This document shows, in pieces, positions 13,554-21,251 of a stretch of DNA of 22,701 nucleotides (position 1 is its first letter; every line of letters starts with the position of its first letter). This DNA is from a virus. The stretch is taken from the IMG/VR virus record IMGVR_UViG_3300034374_006017, positions 1 to 22,701 of that record, one strand, 5' to 3'. Below the pieces are notes generated by a model. The model ran no database searches and had not been told where the DNA came from. It saw only the letters and a list, made by a program, of their open reading frames with translations. The position numbers and the translations under genes are program-made.

Positions 13554-14588
13554 TCATTTATTCAGATTAATGCGGTTCCAAATGTCCAGCAAATTCGGCT
13601 CGGTCTCTTCGGAGTGCGTGTGCGGCTCCTCTGTTACGAGTGAACTAAGCGCCTTCTGTATTTGGGTGCATTCTATCTCTAATTGGGTGAAAGCCTCGTC
13701 CGTCAGGGTAGAACCCGAACGAAGTAGCTTTTGCATTTTGCCCAGGCGTTCTACAAGGTTACTAACCTCGTCCCCGGACTTTACGGATACGGTAGGCGTC
13801 TCGGCGTTGGCCCCTATGACCACGCTGGAACCTTCCCACAGTTTAGCCTCGGTAATGGTGCGGACCCGCTCATACTTGGGCTTGTCCTCATCGTCCATTT
13901 CGTAAGCCATCTTAACAATAGAAAAGCCTACGGAATGCTCGTTAATAATACCCGCCTCATAGTAGGCCATAACGTCCCGGCCCTTTGCACTATCGACCAG
14001 CTTACTAACAAAGTATAGGCCGTAGTCATCTTCAGCCAGTTCCATTAGCTTACCGATAGGCTCGTAGCTTGAATGGCTCCAAAGGTGAGCTATACGCCCT
14101 TTACCGTTAGGTCCGTTCTCGGCTATAGACTTAGAGTACGCGCCGCGGGCCATTACATCGTTATGGCTGTCCACGTTCCCGAACTTAGAGAAGTAGCCAG
14201 ACACTACGCCCTTTTTTCCGTCCACGTCTTTGACGATCATTGACGGATCATTAAAGCCCTTATGTAATAGCGTACCGCTCATACTCTTTTCTTCTTCGTC
14301 TATTATACTCTTTGCCCATCGCTTCCCGGCCAAGCCGCCCCACAATAAATACGAAATAGTCCCGCAGGCTTTCGTATCATTCTCGTCATAGTAGGTCTCT
14401 GCCCTGCTTAGATAACTGTACATCCGTTTAACGGTGTCGTAAGTTATCGCCTCTCTATTGGCCAGCTGCTGCGCTCTGACCTTTCCTACCTGAGTGGCGC
14501 ACCTATTATTAACTGCTTCGTTAAGCTCTATCCCCCTCTTCGCATTGTTACTTACCGCCTCCGGATAGTTCTTATAGGTCTTAGCCAT
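13554..14588 (-). CDS. Prohead protease (HK97 family) with extra N-terminal domain
   Basis: A 344-residue protein with three parts. Residues 1 to about 98 are a helical domain (YPEAVSNNAKRGIELNEAV, VRAQQLANREAITYDTVKRMYSYL, CGTISYLLWGGLAGKRWAKS) found fused to protease or MuF proteins in other phages. Residues about 103-265 are the serine protease fold: VSGYFSKFGNVDSHNDVMARGAY, HLWSHSSYEPIGK with the probable catalytic His172, INEHSVGFSI with Ser219, and ITEAKLWEGSSVV. The last 75 residues are helical (VSNLVERLGKMQKLLRSG, QLEIECTQIQKALSS). It matures the capsid by cutting the scaffold part of the next gene's product. Starts at ATG just after a TAnnTTTG box. Identity is secure. Confidence 0.92.
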   Translation of the reverse strand: MAKTYKNYPEAVSNNAKRGIELNEAVNNRCATQVGKVRAQQLANREAITYDTVKRMYSYLSRAETYYDENDTKACGTISYLLWGGLAGKRWAKSIIDEEEKSMSGTLLHKGFNDPSMIVKDVDGKKGVVSGYFSKFGNVDSHNDVMARGAYSKSIAENGPNGKGRIAHLWSHSSYEPIGKLMELAEDDYGLYFVSKLVDSAKGRDVMAYYEAGIINEHSVGFSIVKMAYEMDDEDKPKYERVRTITEAKLWEGSSVVIGANAETPTVSVKSGDEVSNLVERLGKMQKLLRSGSTLTDEAFTQLEIECTQIQKALSSLVTEEPHTHSEETEPNLLDIWNRINLNK

Positions 14589-14595
14589 TTCGATA

Positions 14596-14603
14596 CAAAA
14601 TTA
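14596..14603 (-). promoter_or_regulatory. Candidate promoter -7 box before the prohead protease
   Basis: The minus strand reads TAATTTTG, an exact TAnnTTTG, in the 29-base gap between the MuF-like and protease genes, seven bases before the protease ATG. The same decamer TAATTTTGTA precedes the tail tube gene. Together with the capsid terminator this would define a protease-capsid unit. No -33 TTTG at normal spacing is visible. Confidence 0.42.
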
Positions 14604-14617
14604 CATAGAGCGAAAAA

Positions 14618-15469
14618 CTACATTTCGCTAAACATAGGCTGCCCATCGTCCCGGACAAATGCAACGGTGCAGCGACAATTACAGCGATTCTTTGCCCCTC
14701 CGCTCGGGTCCCCTGGTCGCATCATTTTAAGGCCTTGCACGTTAAAAGGTTTGTCGCGGTCTACGGTCTGTCCGTTCATTACTACATGATCGGCGGCATC
14801 CGGCGGTATAGTTCGGGTCCGGCTATCTATCCGGGCTATCCAGACCTTTTTAAGTTGTAGCCCTAACTCATCCGCTATGCTTTGGCCGCCCGTGTCTATT
14901 CCGTAGTTAGATGCTGTTAGAACCTCGGTCCGTGCTATTAGTTCGCTTCGCCACTTAGATACATTCCGCCACTCAATAGGAACGCGCTTATTTAGGCGCT
15001 CCATAGTTTCAAAGATGCTTAGACCCTCGTCTAAACTTTCGGCTATGATCCGTTGAATAATGCGCTTTGCCGCTACTTGACTGCTGCCTATTATAGAGGT
15101 TATATAAGTGGCCGCCTCGGTGTCTACATACTCTAACATCTGAGCGGTCCAGATATATTGAAAGTCCTCTAAGGTCATTTCCTTAGAGCTGTCTACTTCC
15201 CTTTTTATCTGATTGTAGGAACCGGTCGCGAAGTCTACGCCTACTTCTTGATATAAATCAACGAAAGCCGCTTTAAGATCGTCCCTACGCACCAGGGTAG
15301 TAACAGCGCTTAGAACGGCCTGCGGGTCAGTAGCTAACTTCAGATACTCTAAAAGGTTTGCTATCTGGTCGTTTAGCGCCTTGTTGAATACCTTGTTATA
15401 CTTGCGGACATAGCGCCCCCGCTTGCGGTCGTTACGGGTCCAGTACTTGGCCCCTTCGCGTTTAGTCAT
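14618..15469 (-). CDS. MuF-like minor head protein (phage head morphogenesis)
   Basis: A 283-residue protein of the Mu gpF/SPP1 gp7 type, a minor head protein bound near the portal. The N-terminal half is basic and helical. The C-terminal family core is plain: WRSELIARTEVLTASNYG, KKVWIARIDSRTR, DHVVMNGQTVDRDKPF, and MRPGDPSGGAKNRCNCRCT with the typical Cys-rich ending (N-R-C-N-C-R-C). It starts with ATG 8 bases inside the portal gene and lies between portal and protease, the standard position. There is no fused toxin domain at the C-terminus, which some MuF proteins carry. Assignment is secure. Confidence 0.9.
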   Translation of the reverse strand: MTKREGAKYWTRNDRKRGRYVRKYNKVFNKALNDQIANLLEYLKLATDPQAVLSAVTTLVRRDDLKAAFVDLYQEVGVDFATGSYNQIKREVDSSKEMTLEDFQYIWTAQMLEYVDTEAATYITSIIGSSQVAAKRIIQRIIAESLDEGLSIFETMERLNKRVPIEWRNVSKWRSELIARTEVLTASNYGIDTGGQSIADELGLQLKKVWIARIDSRTRTIPPDAADHVVMNGQTVDRDKPFNVQGLKMMRPGDPSGGAKNRCNCRCTVAFVRDDGQPMFSEM

Positions 15470-16811
15470 TCGGCAAGCTATCGCCGTTTATCTGCTCGGC
15501 TATTTGTGGGGCATCTAACCCACTCAGCGAAATAGGAACACGGCCAGCGGGCATATATATTTCATCCATCATCGGGTCGGCCTCCCTTTCGTAGCCCATC
15601 TTTTCGCGGGCCTCGTTAGGTGTCAGCCAGTAGGAAACATTAAGCCAGTTAGCCAGTTCCTGCATATCCGGCTGTAGCTCGTTTATATTGCTTTGGTCTA
15701 CCTTGAAATAGACATCGCGCCCTTTAAGGTCTGGGTACTTTGGTAAGAGCTTCCGAGACAGTTTGCCGTAGATGCGGTCAGCCATAGGCAGCACGGCGTC
15801 TGTATACATCTGCTTACGCGCTTCCTTTAGGTTGGTGTACGTCTTGCCTATCTCGCTATTAAATAGCTGGCTCGGCACATGGTACACGTTGCAGACGTCT
15901 ACTAACGTCATTTTAAGGGTGTCCATTATAGCCAGGTCCACGGCGGACAGTCCGAAGTTGATATACCCCAAGTTACCCGAAGTTACCGCGATCGTACCGC
16001 TGTTCTTCGTGCCGCTCATCTTTCTGAACTTGGCTTCTAAATTCCTTTGCTGTACCTCGGTTAGAGTATCGGTTATACCCTCCATACCCTTATCATACAG
16101 TACGCCCGGAGGTCCTAAGTTCTCCAAGCCTTTTTTATTGGCCTCGTAACCGCTGTTCCCGGTCTCAATACTACGCCAAGCCGAACGGATCGGGGACATT
16201 CCGTAGCGCTCTTGCCCATCGCCGTAGATGTATTGGGCGTTCTTGAAATGTATAATCTCGTCAGTAGTAAACTCGGCCCCCTCTACATTCCCCCACAAAG
16301 ACATAGTATAACCGGCTACGGGTGTACCCATATCGCCGCCTACTACGTCCATGAACTGAGAAGGCAGCACGTACATATTTATCGGCCGCCCCGCGTTTGG
16401 TCCATCGGCCGGGGAAGTGCAGTAGTCGTAAGCGTTTCCAGTAATTAAAAGATAGCCGGCCAGCTGCTCCATAAAATCGAACTTGCTTTGCTCTTCGTTG
16501 GGTTCGTATATCAGGTCTAAAGCCGGGTGATCTAATTCTACTTTTTCGCCGTTTACGTTCTCTATTAACTTAACATCCAGCGCGGCGGTCTTTTGGGCTA
16601 TCGCACTAACTACGGCGAATACATCGGGGTTACGTGCATACCCTTGTTCTACGTAGTTCTGTACATTATCATCGTTCCAAATTGGCCCCCTGCCCAGGTA
16701 GGAAAGTGCGGCAAAATACTTGTTAGTGATTCTTTCGGCCTCTTCAATTTGTTGAAGGGTTCGCGCTGGTGCGAATCCGATAGCCTTCTGTAGCCGTTCT
16801 AAAAAGGTCAT
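15462..16811 (-). CDS. Portal protein (HK97 family)
   Basis: A 449-residue portal protein, which would form the twelve-fold ring at the capsid vertex through which DNA enters and leaves. Visible family patterns: NPDVFAVVSAIAQKTAAL near the N-terminus, DHPALDLIYEPNEEQSKFDFMEQLAGYLLITGNAY, YVLPSQFMDVV, EIIHFKNAQ, YGMSPIRSAWRSI, GTIAVTSGNLGYI, VCNVYHVPSQLFN, MYTDAVLPMADRIYGKLSRKLLP and WLTPNEAREKMGYERE. Length is normal for the family. ATG overlaps the terminase stop (ATGA). Identity is secure from motifs and context. Confidence 0.93.
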   Translation of the reverse strand: MTFLERLQKAIGFAPARTLQQIEEAERITNKYFAALSYLGRGPIWNDDNVQNYVEQGYARNPDVFAVVSAIAQKTAALDVKLIENVNGEKVELDHPALDLIYEPNEEQSKFDFMEQLAGYLLITGNAYDYCTSPADGPNAGRPINMYVLPSQFMDVVGGDMGTPVAGYTMSLWGNVEGAEFTTDEIIHFKNAQYIYGDGQERYGMSPIRSAWRSIETGNSGYEANKKGLENLGPPGVLYDKGMEGITDTLTEVQQRNLEAKFRKMSGTKNSGTIAVTSGNLGYINFGLSAVDLAIMDTLKMTLVDVCNVYHVPSQLFNSEIGKTYTNLKEARKQMYTDAVLPMADRIYGKLSRKLLPKYPDLKGRDVYFKVDQSNINELQPDMQELANWLNVSYWLTPNEAREKMGYEREADPMMDEIYMPAGRVPISLSGLDAPQIAEQINGDSLPND

Positions 16812-17965
16812 ATATATACTTCCCTGGGTTTAACGCTGTTTGCGTATAGTATCGCATCCATCGAATGGTCGAAGGCATCTATAGGCCGCTCTGGACTACG
16901 GGGCTTACCGTCCTTATCCATCTCCCAGGCATACCAAGTTACTTCCTCCCAAATGTTGCGGCTATTCGCAGTTACAAAGATAGATAACCTCTTAAGGTCT
17001 AAAATCGCATGACGTTTGTAGTCTTTACTCTTCTTTACGCCAATCGCTTTGAACCCGTAGCGCTTCAGCTCGGTAATACTTCGCGGCTCGGCTGAATCGC
17101 ATATAAGGGTATCGCCCCCATCTATCCCTGCCTTTCGCATCCGGTCCGCTAATAGGTCCAGGGTTAGGCCCTTCTCGTATACTATCTCTTCTACATACCG
17201 GCGGTCGTTCTTCCTTCCCAGCTTGACTACGCAGGTAGGATCGTTGGTAAAGCCGAAGTCTACGCCGTAGGTAATTGAACTACATTCCGCCCAGTCTATT
17301 TCTTGGACCTTCTGCCAGGTAGTGTATATCTGCCCTTTCCTACCGGCGGACCGTTTGCCTTCCCCATATACCTTCCAGTAGTCCGGGTCTATGTCCTTGA
17401 ATCTTTCTATTTCGGCTATAACTACGTCCGAAAGGTGCGGATTGTCCTTGTAGGTAGTTATCAGCGTCTCGCAGTCCTTACGGGTTTGTACCTCATCGTA
17501 TATCCAATGCATAGGATCGGACGGGTTAAAGTCTATAACAGCGCAGGCCGTGGTCCTAAATAACATTTGGTTCCAGCCTTCCAGGGTTATCTCGTTGCAC
17601 TCGTTAATAAACAGCAAGTCCCTTTTACGCCCTCGGACCTTTTGCGGCTGGTCTAAGCTGATAAACTCTATTAGGTTTCCTTCAAGTAAATAGGTACTCT
17701 CGGTCTTGTTGTGGTTCTCTACCCGGTAGGCGTCAAAGCTGTTTAGTATGTCTATGAAGTCCCTTAGTACAGACCCACGGATAGCCGGATACGTTGCCCT
17801 GGCTATGGTTATGACCATGCCCGCGTTAGGGTACTTGTAGCAAAGCTCTATGAGAAACTGTATAGCGCTGAAGGTCTTACCCGATCGCGTACCCCCTTGC
17901 AGAACCAGTATACGCTTGCTTAGGTAGTTGTCCCGTAAAAACTTAAGGTTAGGGTTTGTCTGCAT
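16808..17965 (-). CDS. Terminase large subunit
   Basis: A 385-residue packaging ATPase and nuclease. The ATPase has Walker A GGTRSGKT (24-31) and Walker B LLFINE (117-122), with VRGRKRD just before it. The RNase H-like nuclease domain shows three acidic sites: GVDFGFTNDPT (Asp236), LICDSAEP (Asp290) and DAFDHSMDAILYA (Asp366, Asp370). It is slightly short for the family but has all the motifs. I chose the ATG at 17963-17965; an upstream in-frame TTG would add two residues. The start lies 17 bases inside the small subunit gene. Together with that subunit and the portal it forms the packaging motor. Identity is secure. Confidence 0.94.
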   Translation of the reverse strand: MQTNPNLKFLRDNYLSKRILVLQGGTRSGKTFSAIQFLIELCYKYPNAGMVITIARATYPAIRGSVLRDFIDILNSFDAYRVENHNKTESTYLLEGNLIEFISLDQPQKVRGRKRDLLFINECNEITLEGWNQMLFRTTACAVIDFNPSDPMHWIYDEVQTRKDCETLITTYKDNPHLSDVVIAEIERFKDIDPDYWKVYGEGKRSAGRKGQIYTTWQKVQEIDWAECSSITYGVDFGFTNDPTCVVKLGRKNDRRYVEEIVYEKGLTLDLLADRMRKAGIDGGDTLICDSAEPRSITELKRYGFKAIGVKKSKDYKRHAILDLKRLSIFVTANSRNIWEEVTWYAWEMDKDGKPRSPERPIDAFDHSMDAILYANSVKPREVYI

Positions 17966-18230
17966 TGTCAAGCATCCAAGGCGGCACTATCTTTTCCACG
18001 CTGTCTATGTTCGCCTCTATCTTCTGAGTAGGTAGCCCCAGCCTATACTTAGCCCAAAGCTCTATAGCCCACTTCTCGCCCTTCTTTACCGCCTTGCCTA
18101 ATTGGTCCAGCGCCTCGTCATCAAACAAGCCTACGCGCTCTAATAGCCTTTTAGCATCCGGCTTCTTACGGCCGTCTACTGGCTTAGTGCTTTTAGTGCT
18201 ATGGCCTCCGTTGTATTTGCGCTTGTCCAT
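17949..18230 (-). CDS. Terminase small subunit (probable)
   Basis: A 93-residue basic protein directly upstream of the terminase large subunit and overlapping it by 17 bases. It starts MDKRKYNGGHSTKSTKPVDG, a basic NGG-containing arm often seen in small terminases of Bacteroidota phages, and continues with helical segments KPDAKRLLERVGLFDDEALDQL and KWAIELWAKYRLGLPTQKIE, the latter resembling the W-A-x-x-x-x-x-Y-x-x-G-x-P-x-Q region of these proteins. It would recognise viral DNA for packaging. It is short for the family and identified mainly by position and these patterns. The basic arm is shared with the GIY-YIG protein encoded two genes upstream. Confidence 0.78.
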   Translation of the reverse strand: MDKRKYNGGHSTKSTKPVDGRKKPDAKRLLERVGLFDDEALDQLGKAVKKGEKWAIELWAKYRLGLPTQKIEANIDSVEKIVPPWMLDNADKP

Positions 18231-18395
18231 TTATTTAAGGTCCGCTGGTATAATCTCGTCTGGATCTGTTCCTTTTACCGGAAAGTCTGCTCTTTGGTCA
18301 AGGTCAGGCGTACTGAAGTAGTACCGGCCTTCATGCTCAAAGTACATTAGACCAAAGGTGTTGACCTTCATTTTTGTATTTTCAGTAACATTCAT
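18231..18395 (-). CDS. Small protein between GIY-YIG nuclease and terminase small subunit
   Basis: A 54-residue frame that exactly fills the space between its neighbours: its ATG overlaps the nuclease stop (ATGA) and its TAA abuts the terminase small subunit ATG. The product (MNVTENTKMKVNTFGLMYFE to PDEIIPADLK) has a likely beta hairpin, VNTFGLMYFEHEGRYYFS, and an acidic C-terminus. An internal ATG nine codons in is an alternative start. I do not recognise it. Perfect fit into the overlapping chain is the main argument that it is a real gene. Confidence 0.65.
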   Translation of the reverse strand: MNVTENTKMKVNTFGLMYFEHEGRYYFSTPDLDQRADFPVKGTDPDEIIPADLK

Positions 18396-18808
18396 CTTAC
18401 GTTATACTTTGGTTTTAAGTCTTTAATTAAGGCAGCTTCTATAAGTAAAGCGTTTGGTTCGGTCAAACTGTTAGCCACTATCTCAATGTTTATATGACCA
18501 TTTACCATTAACTCGCCATGCTCTTCGTCACGACTTGCCCAGTGCATCGCCCTTTCCCCTTTGCCTTTACCCACATAAACTACCTCCTTTTCTATCTTGT
18601 GAAGATACACATAGTAGAGACCGTGCCTTATGTGCTTGTCTAAAAAGTCCTTGCGTACACTTTCATAGAAGTGGTACATCTGCACTTTAATCTGCTTAAA
18701 GAAAAATTCAAATTGCTCAGGGTTTTCAAAGCTCATACGCTTACGCCTATCTATTGGCTTCTTGCTCTTTGTGCTATTACCTCCGTTGTTTTTTCGTCCG
18801 TCTGGCAT
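18392..18808 (-). CDS. GIY-YIG endonuclease with terminase-like N-terminal arm
   Basis: A 138-residue protein. Residues 1-24 (KNNGGNSTKSKKPIDRRKR) are a basic arm strongly resembling the start of the terminase small subunit encoded two genes downstream. Residues 25-60 are helical and aromatic. Residues 63-136 are a GIY-YIG nuclease fold: GLYYVYLH, then VVYVGKGKGERAMHW, with probable catalytic Arg86 and His89, and LIEAALIKDLKPKYN with the metal-binding Glu124 and the family's terminal K-P-x-Y-N. Such enzymes are often homing nucleases, or act next to terminase in phages. It starts with ATG 24 bases after the glycosyltransferase stop. The nuclease call is firm; whether it is mobile or helps packaging is open. 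Confidence 0.85.
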   Translation of the reverse strand: MPDGRKNNGGNSTKSKKPIDRRKRMSFENPEQFEFFFKQIKVQMYHFYESVRKDFLDKHIRHGLYYVYLHKIEKEVVYVGKGKGERAMHWASRDEEHGELMVNGHINIEIVANSLTEPNALLIEAALIKDLKPKYNVR

Positions 18809-18832
18809 TTTATTAGAATTTAACAGTTATTC

Positions 18833-19705
18833 TCAGGCGTAGTCTTCTACTATCTCTAACAGCCTCGGTATACGCGCTGCCCATCTATGGTACTCGTAGG
18901 TATAGTCCGCTACTTGTTTAGGGTTCGGCATCTCTTCGGACCAATGGCCTGGGTAGCCTATAAAGCTCAAAGGGTGTTCCGCTGTTATGTCGGTTTCTCC
19001 CATCTGGCAAATAATAGCCCCGCAAGCCTGCGCCCTTATTACCCTATCGCTATAGAATAACGGCCGGTCGAAGTGGTCCAGGTTCAAGGCCCAGCGGTTT
19101 GTATTGTAAATAATGCGCTCGGTCTTGGGTGTAGTTCGTCCGTTCTTGTTCTTTGGCCAATTACCCCCGAACACTCTTAGGCCCTTGTCCATGTACTTAA
19201 ATACTACCTCTTCGCGCCTTGCACTCTCTGGGAATCTGTTTCTGTAGTTATTGCCTAAGAATACTACGCCCTCGGTCCTTCGTTCCCTTCCGTCCAAGTA
19301 GTATACATCAGGATCGTAACCTATTTGCAAGTAGTCGGCCGGTAGTCCTTTCTCTTTGAACTTGTCTATGTCGGTCTGGTTAGTGAACAGCGTTACGTTG
19401 AAAGCGTCCCCCAGTTCCAGATACCAGTCTATATTCTCCCTTACATCGCCGGTCCAGTTAATTACTACGCAGCCCATTTCTCTAAGGCTCTCTACTAACC
19501 GGGCTTCTACTATTCCGGGCGTCTGTATCTGCATGAATACAACATCGGGCAGAAAGCTCTGGGCTTCCTTTAAAACCATCTTAGTAAGGTAGATCAGTTG
19601 GGCGCTCGGTATCTCCCGCCAGTTTATCCGGTGGACGTCATGGCCTAACCCTCTCAGGGCTTTGTCGATTTCGGGGCCTCCCAGGCCTACGTGTAGTACT
19701 CTCAT
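18833..19705 (-). CDS. GT-B-like glycosyltransferase (CgeB-type)
   Basis: A 290-residue protein resembling the CgeB/GT4-type glycosyltransferases with two Rossmann-like halves. The N-terminal half has MRVLHVGLGGPEIDKALRGLG, LPDVVFMQIQTPGI and CVVINWTGDVRENID, a pattern (P-D-V-V-F-x-Q, then W-x-G-D-x-R) seen in this family. The C-terminal half has GVVFLGNNYRNRFP, GLRVFGGNWP, YNTNRWALNLDHFDRP and SDRVIRAQACGAIICQ, the last being the usual nucleotide-sugar region (R-x-x-E/Q-A-x-A-C-G). It is soluble. ATG overlaps the stop of the other glycosyltransferase, so the two are made together. Donor and acceptor cannot be read from sequence. Confidence 0.8.
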   Translation of the reverse strand: MRVLHVGLGGPEIDKALRGLGHDVHRINWREIPSAQLIYLTKMVLKEAQSFLPDVVFMQIQTPGIVEARLVESLREMGCVVINWTGDVRENIDWYLELGDAFNVTLFTNQTDIDKFKEKGLPADYLQIGYDPDVYYLDGRERRTEGVVFLGNNYRNRFPESARREEVVFKYMDKGLRVFGGNWPKNKNGRTTPKTERIIYNTNRWALNLDHFDRPLFYSDRVIRAQACGAIICQMGETDITAEHPLSFIGYPGHWSEEMPNPKQVADYTYEYHRWAARIPRLLEIVEDYA

Positions 19706-20247
19706 AGCTGTATTGGTCTTAAAAGTTTGTACGGTCCGGCTATCTTTTCCTTTTCTCGGTCGTACGTTCTGAACTTGGATTCGTGTTTATGGTAGGTCTT
19801 AATACTTACGCAGGGGTTTGTTATCGCGTACCCGGCCTCCCATATCTCGTACGCTATTCTATTGTCGCATCCAGCAACGCCCAGGCGGAAGTCTATTGGC
19901 TGCTTTAGTAGTCGGTCTTTTACAGATCCCTTAAATATCCAAACGTCTTGCGACCACCAAGGCCGGCCCCATAGTTTGCCCCTCTCGTATCTGGTTAGTG
20001 CGTAGCAGTCGTTAGGCTGCATCTTGTCGCATAGCCTTATAGAATCGTCAAAGTATATATCTGAATTGGCCACTATGTTAATAGCATCCTCAGCGCAAAG
20101 GGTAAAAAGGTCCCTATACGTTGGTCGGCCCTTGGGCATTATTACCGTATCGAACCGCTCCCGGTTTAGGCGTTCGCAGTATCGCAGCTCTTCGTTTCTT
20201 CTCGGCTCTGGTGCTTCCCAATAGGGTGTGATTAGTTGGTATTTCAT
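19702..20247 (-). CDS. Glycosyltransferase-like protein with DxD motif
   Basis: A 181-residue cytoplasmic protein. It shows the core of a compact GT-A-like family seen in phages and large viruses: MKYQLITPYW at the start, RPTYRDLFTLC, NIVANSDIYFDDSIRL with the DxD-like metal site Asp-Ile-Tyr-Phe-Asp at 63-67, CYALTRY, WWSQDVWIFKG, and FRLGVAGCDNRIAYEIWEAGYAITNPCVSIKTYHKHESKFR. The GCDNRIAYE and KTYHKH segments are the most characteristic. It is short compared with full GT2 enzymes. ATGA overlaps on both sides tie it to the 100-residue gene upstream and the GT-B-like enzyme downstream, so the pair may act on one substrate in sequence. Confidence 0.72.
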   Translation of the reverse strand: MKYQLITPYWEAPEPRRNEELRYCERLNRERFDTVIMPKGRPTYRDLFTLCAEDAINIVANSDIYFDDSIRLCDKMQPNDCYALTRYERGKLWGRPWWSQDVWIFKGSVKDRLLKQPIDFRLGVAGCDNRIAYEIWEAGYAITNPCVSIKTYHKHESKFRTYDREKEKIAGPYKLLRPIQL

Positions 20248-20546
20248 ATTACCCGTAGACGTTTACAGCCCTTCAGATAGTACCCGCCCTCAAAGAGTTG
20301 GGCTATAACCTCAAGCCTCCGTATTTGGTTTACGCTTAAATCGTGCTGGTCCAGGTCCGCTAATCTATCGTCCGTTTTACCCGGTCCCTTAAATAGTGCC
20401 GTATGTACTTCTTGCCGGAAGTCCTCGTATAGCATTATATGAGATATCGGATAGGTTAGAAATTCTTTAGGGGTCATCTTGAAGGCCCGCCAAGCTCTAC
20501 ACGCTGTTAGGTACATTTGAAGCCTTCTATGTTCCCTAAAGTTCAC
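20244..20546 (-). CDS. Uncharacterised 100-residue protein
   Basis: A 100-residue basic protein (FREHRRLQMYLTACRAWRAF, MTPKEFLTYPISHIMLYEDF, LSVNQIRRLEVIAQLFEGGYYLKG) that I do not recognise. It is mostly helical, with no membrane segment. A GTG at 20544-20546 is the start; no ATG upstream fits before the stop of the preceding gene 12 bases away. Its end overlaps the glycosyltransferase ATG (ATGA). Position at the junction of the replication block and the glycosyltransferase pair gives no clear hint of role. Confidence 0.65.
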   Translation of the reverse strand: MNFREHRRLQMYLTACRAWRAFKMTPKEFLTYPISHIMLYEDFRQEVHTALFKGPGKTDDRLADLDQHDLSVNQIRRLEVIAQLFEGGYYLKGCKRLRVI

Positions 20547-20558
20547 AGAACTAAGCTA

Positions 20559-21251
20559 CTAATTTCGGCGGTCGTATAAGCTCAGTGTAGGAAGATTGCC
20601 TATTTGGTCATAGTAGGCGCACATAATAGCGGCCTTATTTATTACCTCCGGGTCCTCTTTTACCTGGCCCCTTGTATTCCGTGCCTTTATTACTTCTTCC
20701 CACGCGCCGGGGTTCATGTTCGCCATGTCCTTAGCGCTTACTTTCTGCACCCAGTAGTCTGTCGGTTCGGTCGGTAGGCTTATACCGTAGTCCCGCGCCG
20801 TTACCCATGCGGACCATAGTTTACGCGCTATAATGCTGCTTTGCTTATTCCCTTGAATCGAATTGCGGAAGACGTTTAATCCATTGGCTAAGGCTTGGAC
20901 TGCCTCGGTGTGCTTCTCTTCCCTTGTAAATTCTTTCTTTACTGCCTTCGGTTTGTCCTTCTCAAGTTTAACGCCCGATCCTTTGAATTCCTGGAACTCT
21001 CTTAATACCTCGCCTATAAAGTGGGCGTTTAGGTTCCGAGGTCTGCGCAGCTGTTTAAACATTCCGTTAGACCAGTTTCTAAAAGCGTACTGCAGGTCTG
21101 CATAACTAACCGAGCCATGGAACTGCTTAAGGTCTACAATGATCTCGGCTACTATATCCAAGTTAGGCAGGGTAATGTCATTCTTTCTGCATACCGCGCT
21201 AAAGAACTCGGTAAGCTCGCTTACGCTTTTGCCTTGTATTCGTTCGTTCAT
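20559..21251 (-). CDS. Uncharacterised protein, possibly replication-associated
   Basis: A 230-residue soluble protein. The first 90 residues (ELTEFFSAVCRKNDITLPN, IVAEIIVDLKQFHGSVSYADLQYAFRNWSNGMF, LNAHFIGEVLREFQEFK) resemble a helical module seen in replication-block proteins of Bacteroidota phages, in which a short helical domain ends in a conserved x-N-x-x-x-x-x-x-V-L-x-x-Y/F stretch. A charged linker (KLEKDKPKAVKKEFTREEKH) is followed by a C-terminal helical part with W-rich segments (ARKLWSAWVTARDYG, TDYWVQKVSAKDMANM). No nucleotide-binding loop is present, so it is not a helicase. The ATG overlaps the upstream stop (ATGA). Function is unproven; a replisome organiser or loader role is inference from context. 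Confidence 0.68.
   Translation of the reverse strand: MNERIQGKSVSELTEFFSAVCRKNDITLPNLDIVAEIIVDLKQFHGSVSYADLQYAFRNWSNGMFKQLRRPRNLNAHFIGEVLREFQEFKGSGVKLEKDKPKAVKKEFTREEKHTEAVQALANGLNVFRNSIQGNKQSSIIARKLWSAWVTARDYGISLPTEPTDYWVQKVSAKDMANMNPGAWEEVIKARNTRGQVKEDPEVINKAAIMCAYYDQIGNLPTLSLYDRRN

Noticed and set aside
415-18321. Many other plus-strand frames of 60-125 codons (for example 15772-16149, 13570-13905, 6361-6705)
   Set aside because: All lie opposite well-supported minus-strand genes and have compositions typical of antisense reading; none has a recognisable domain.
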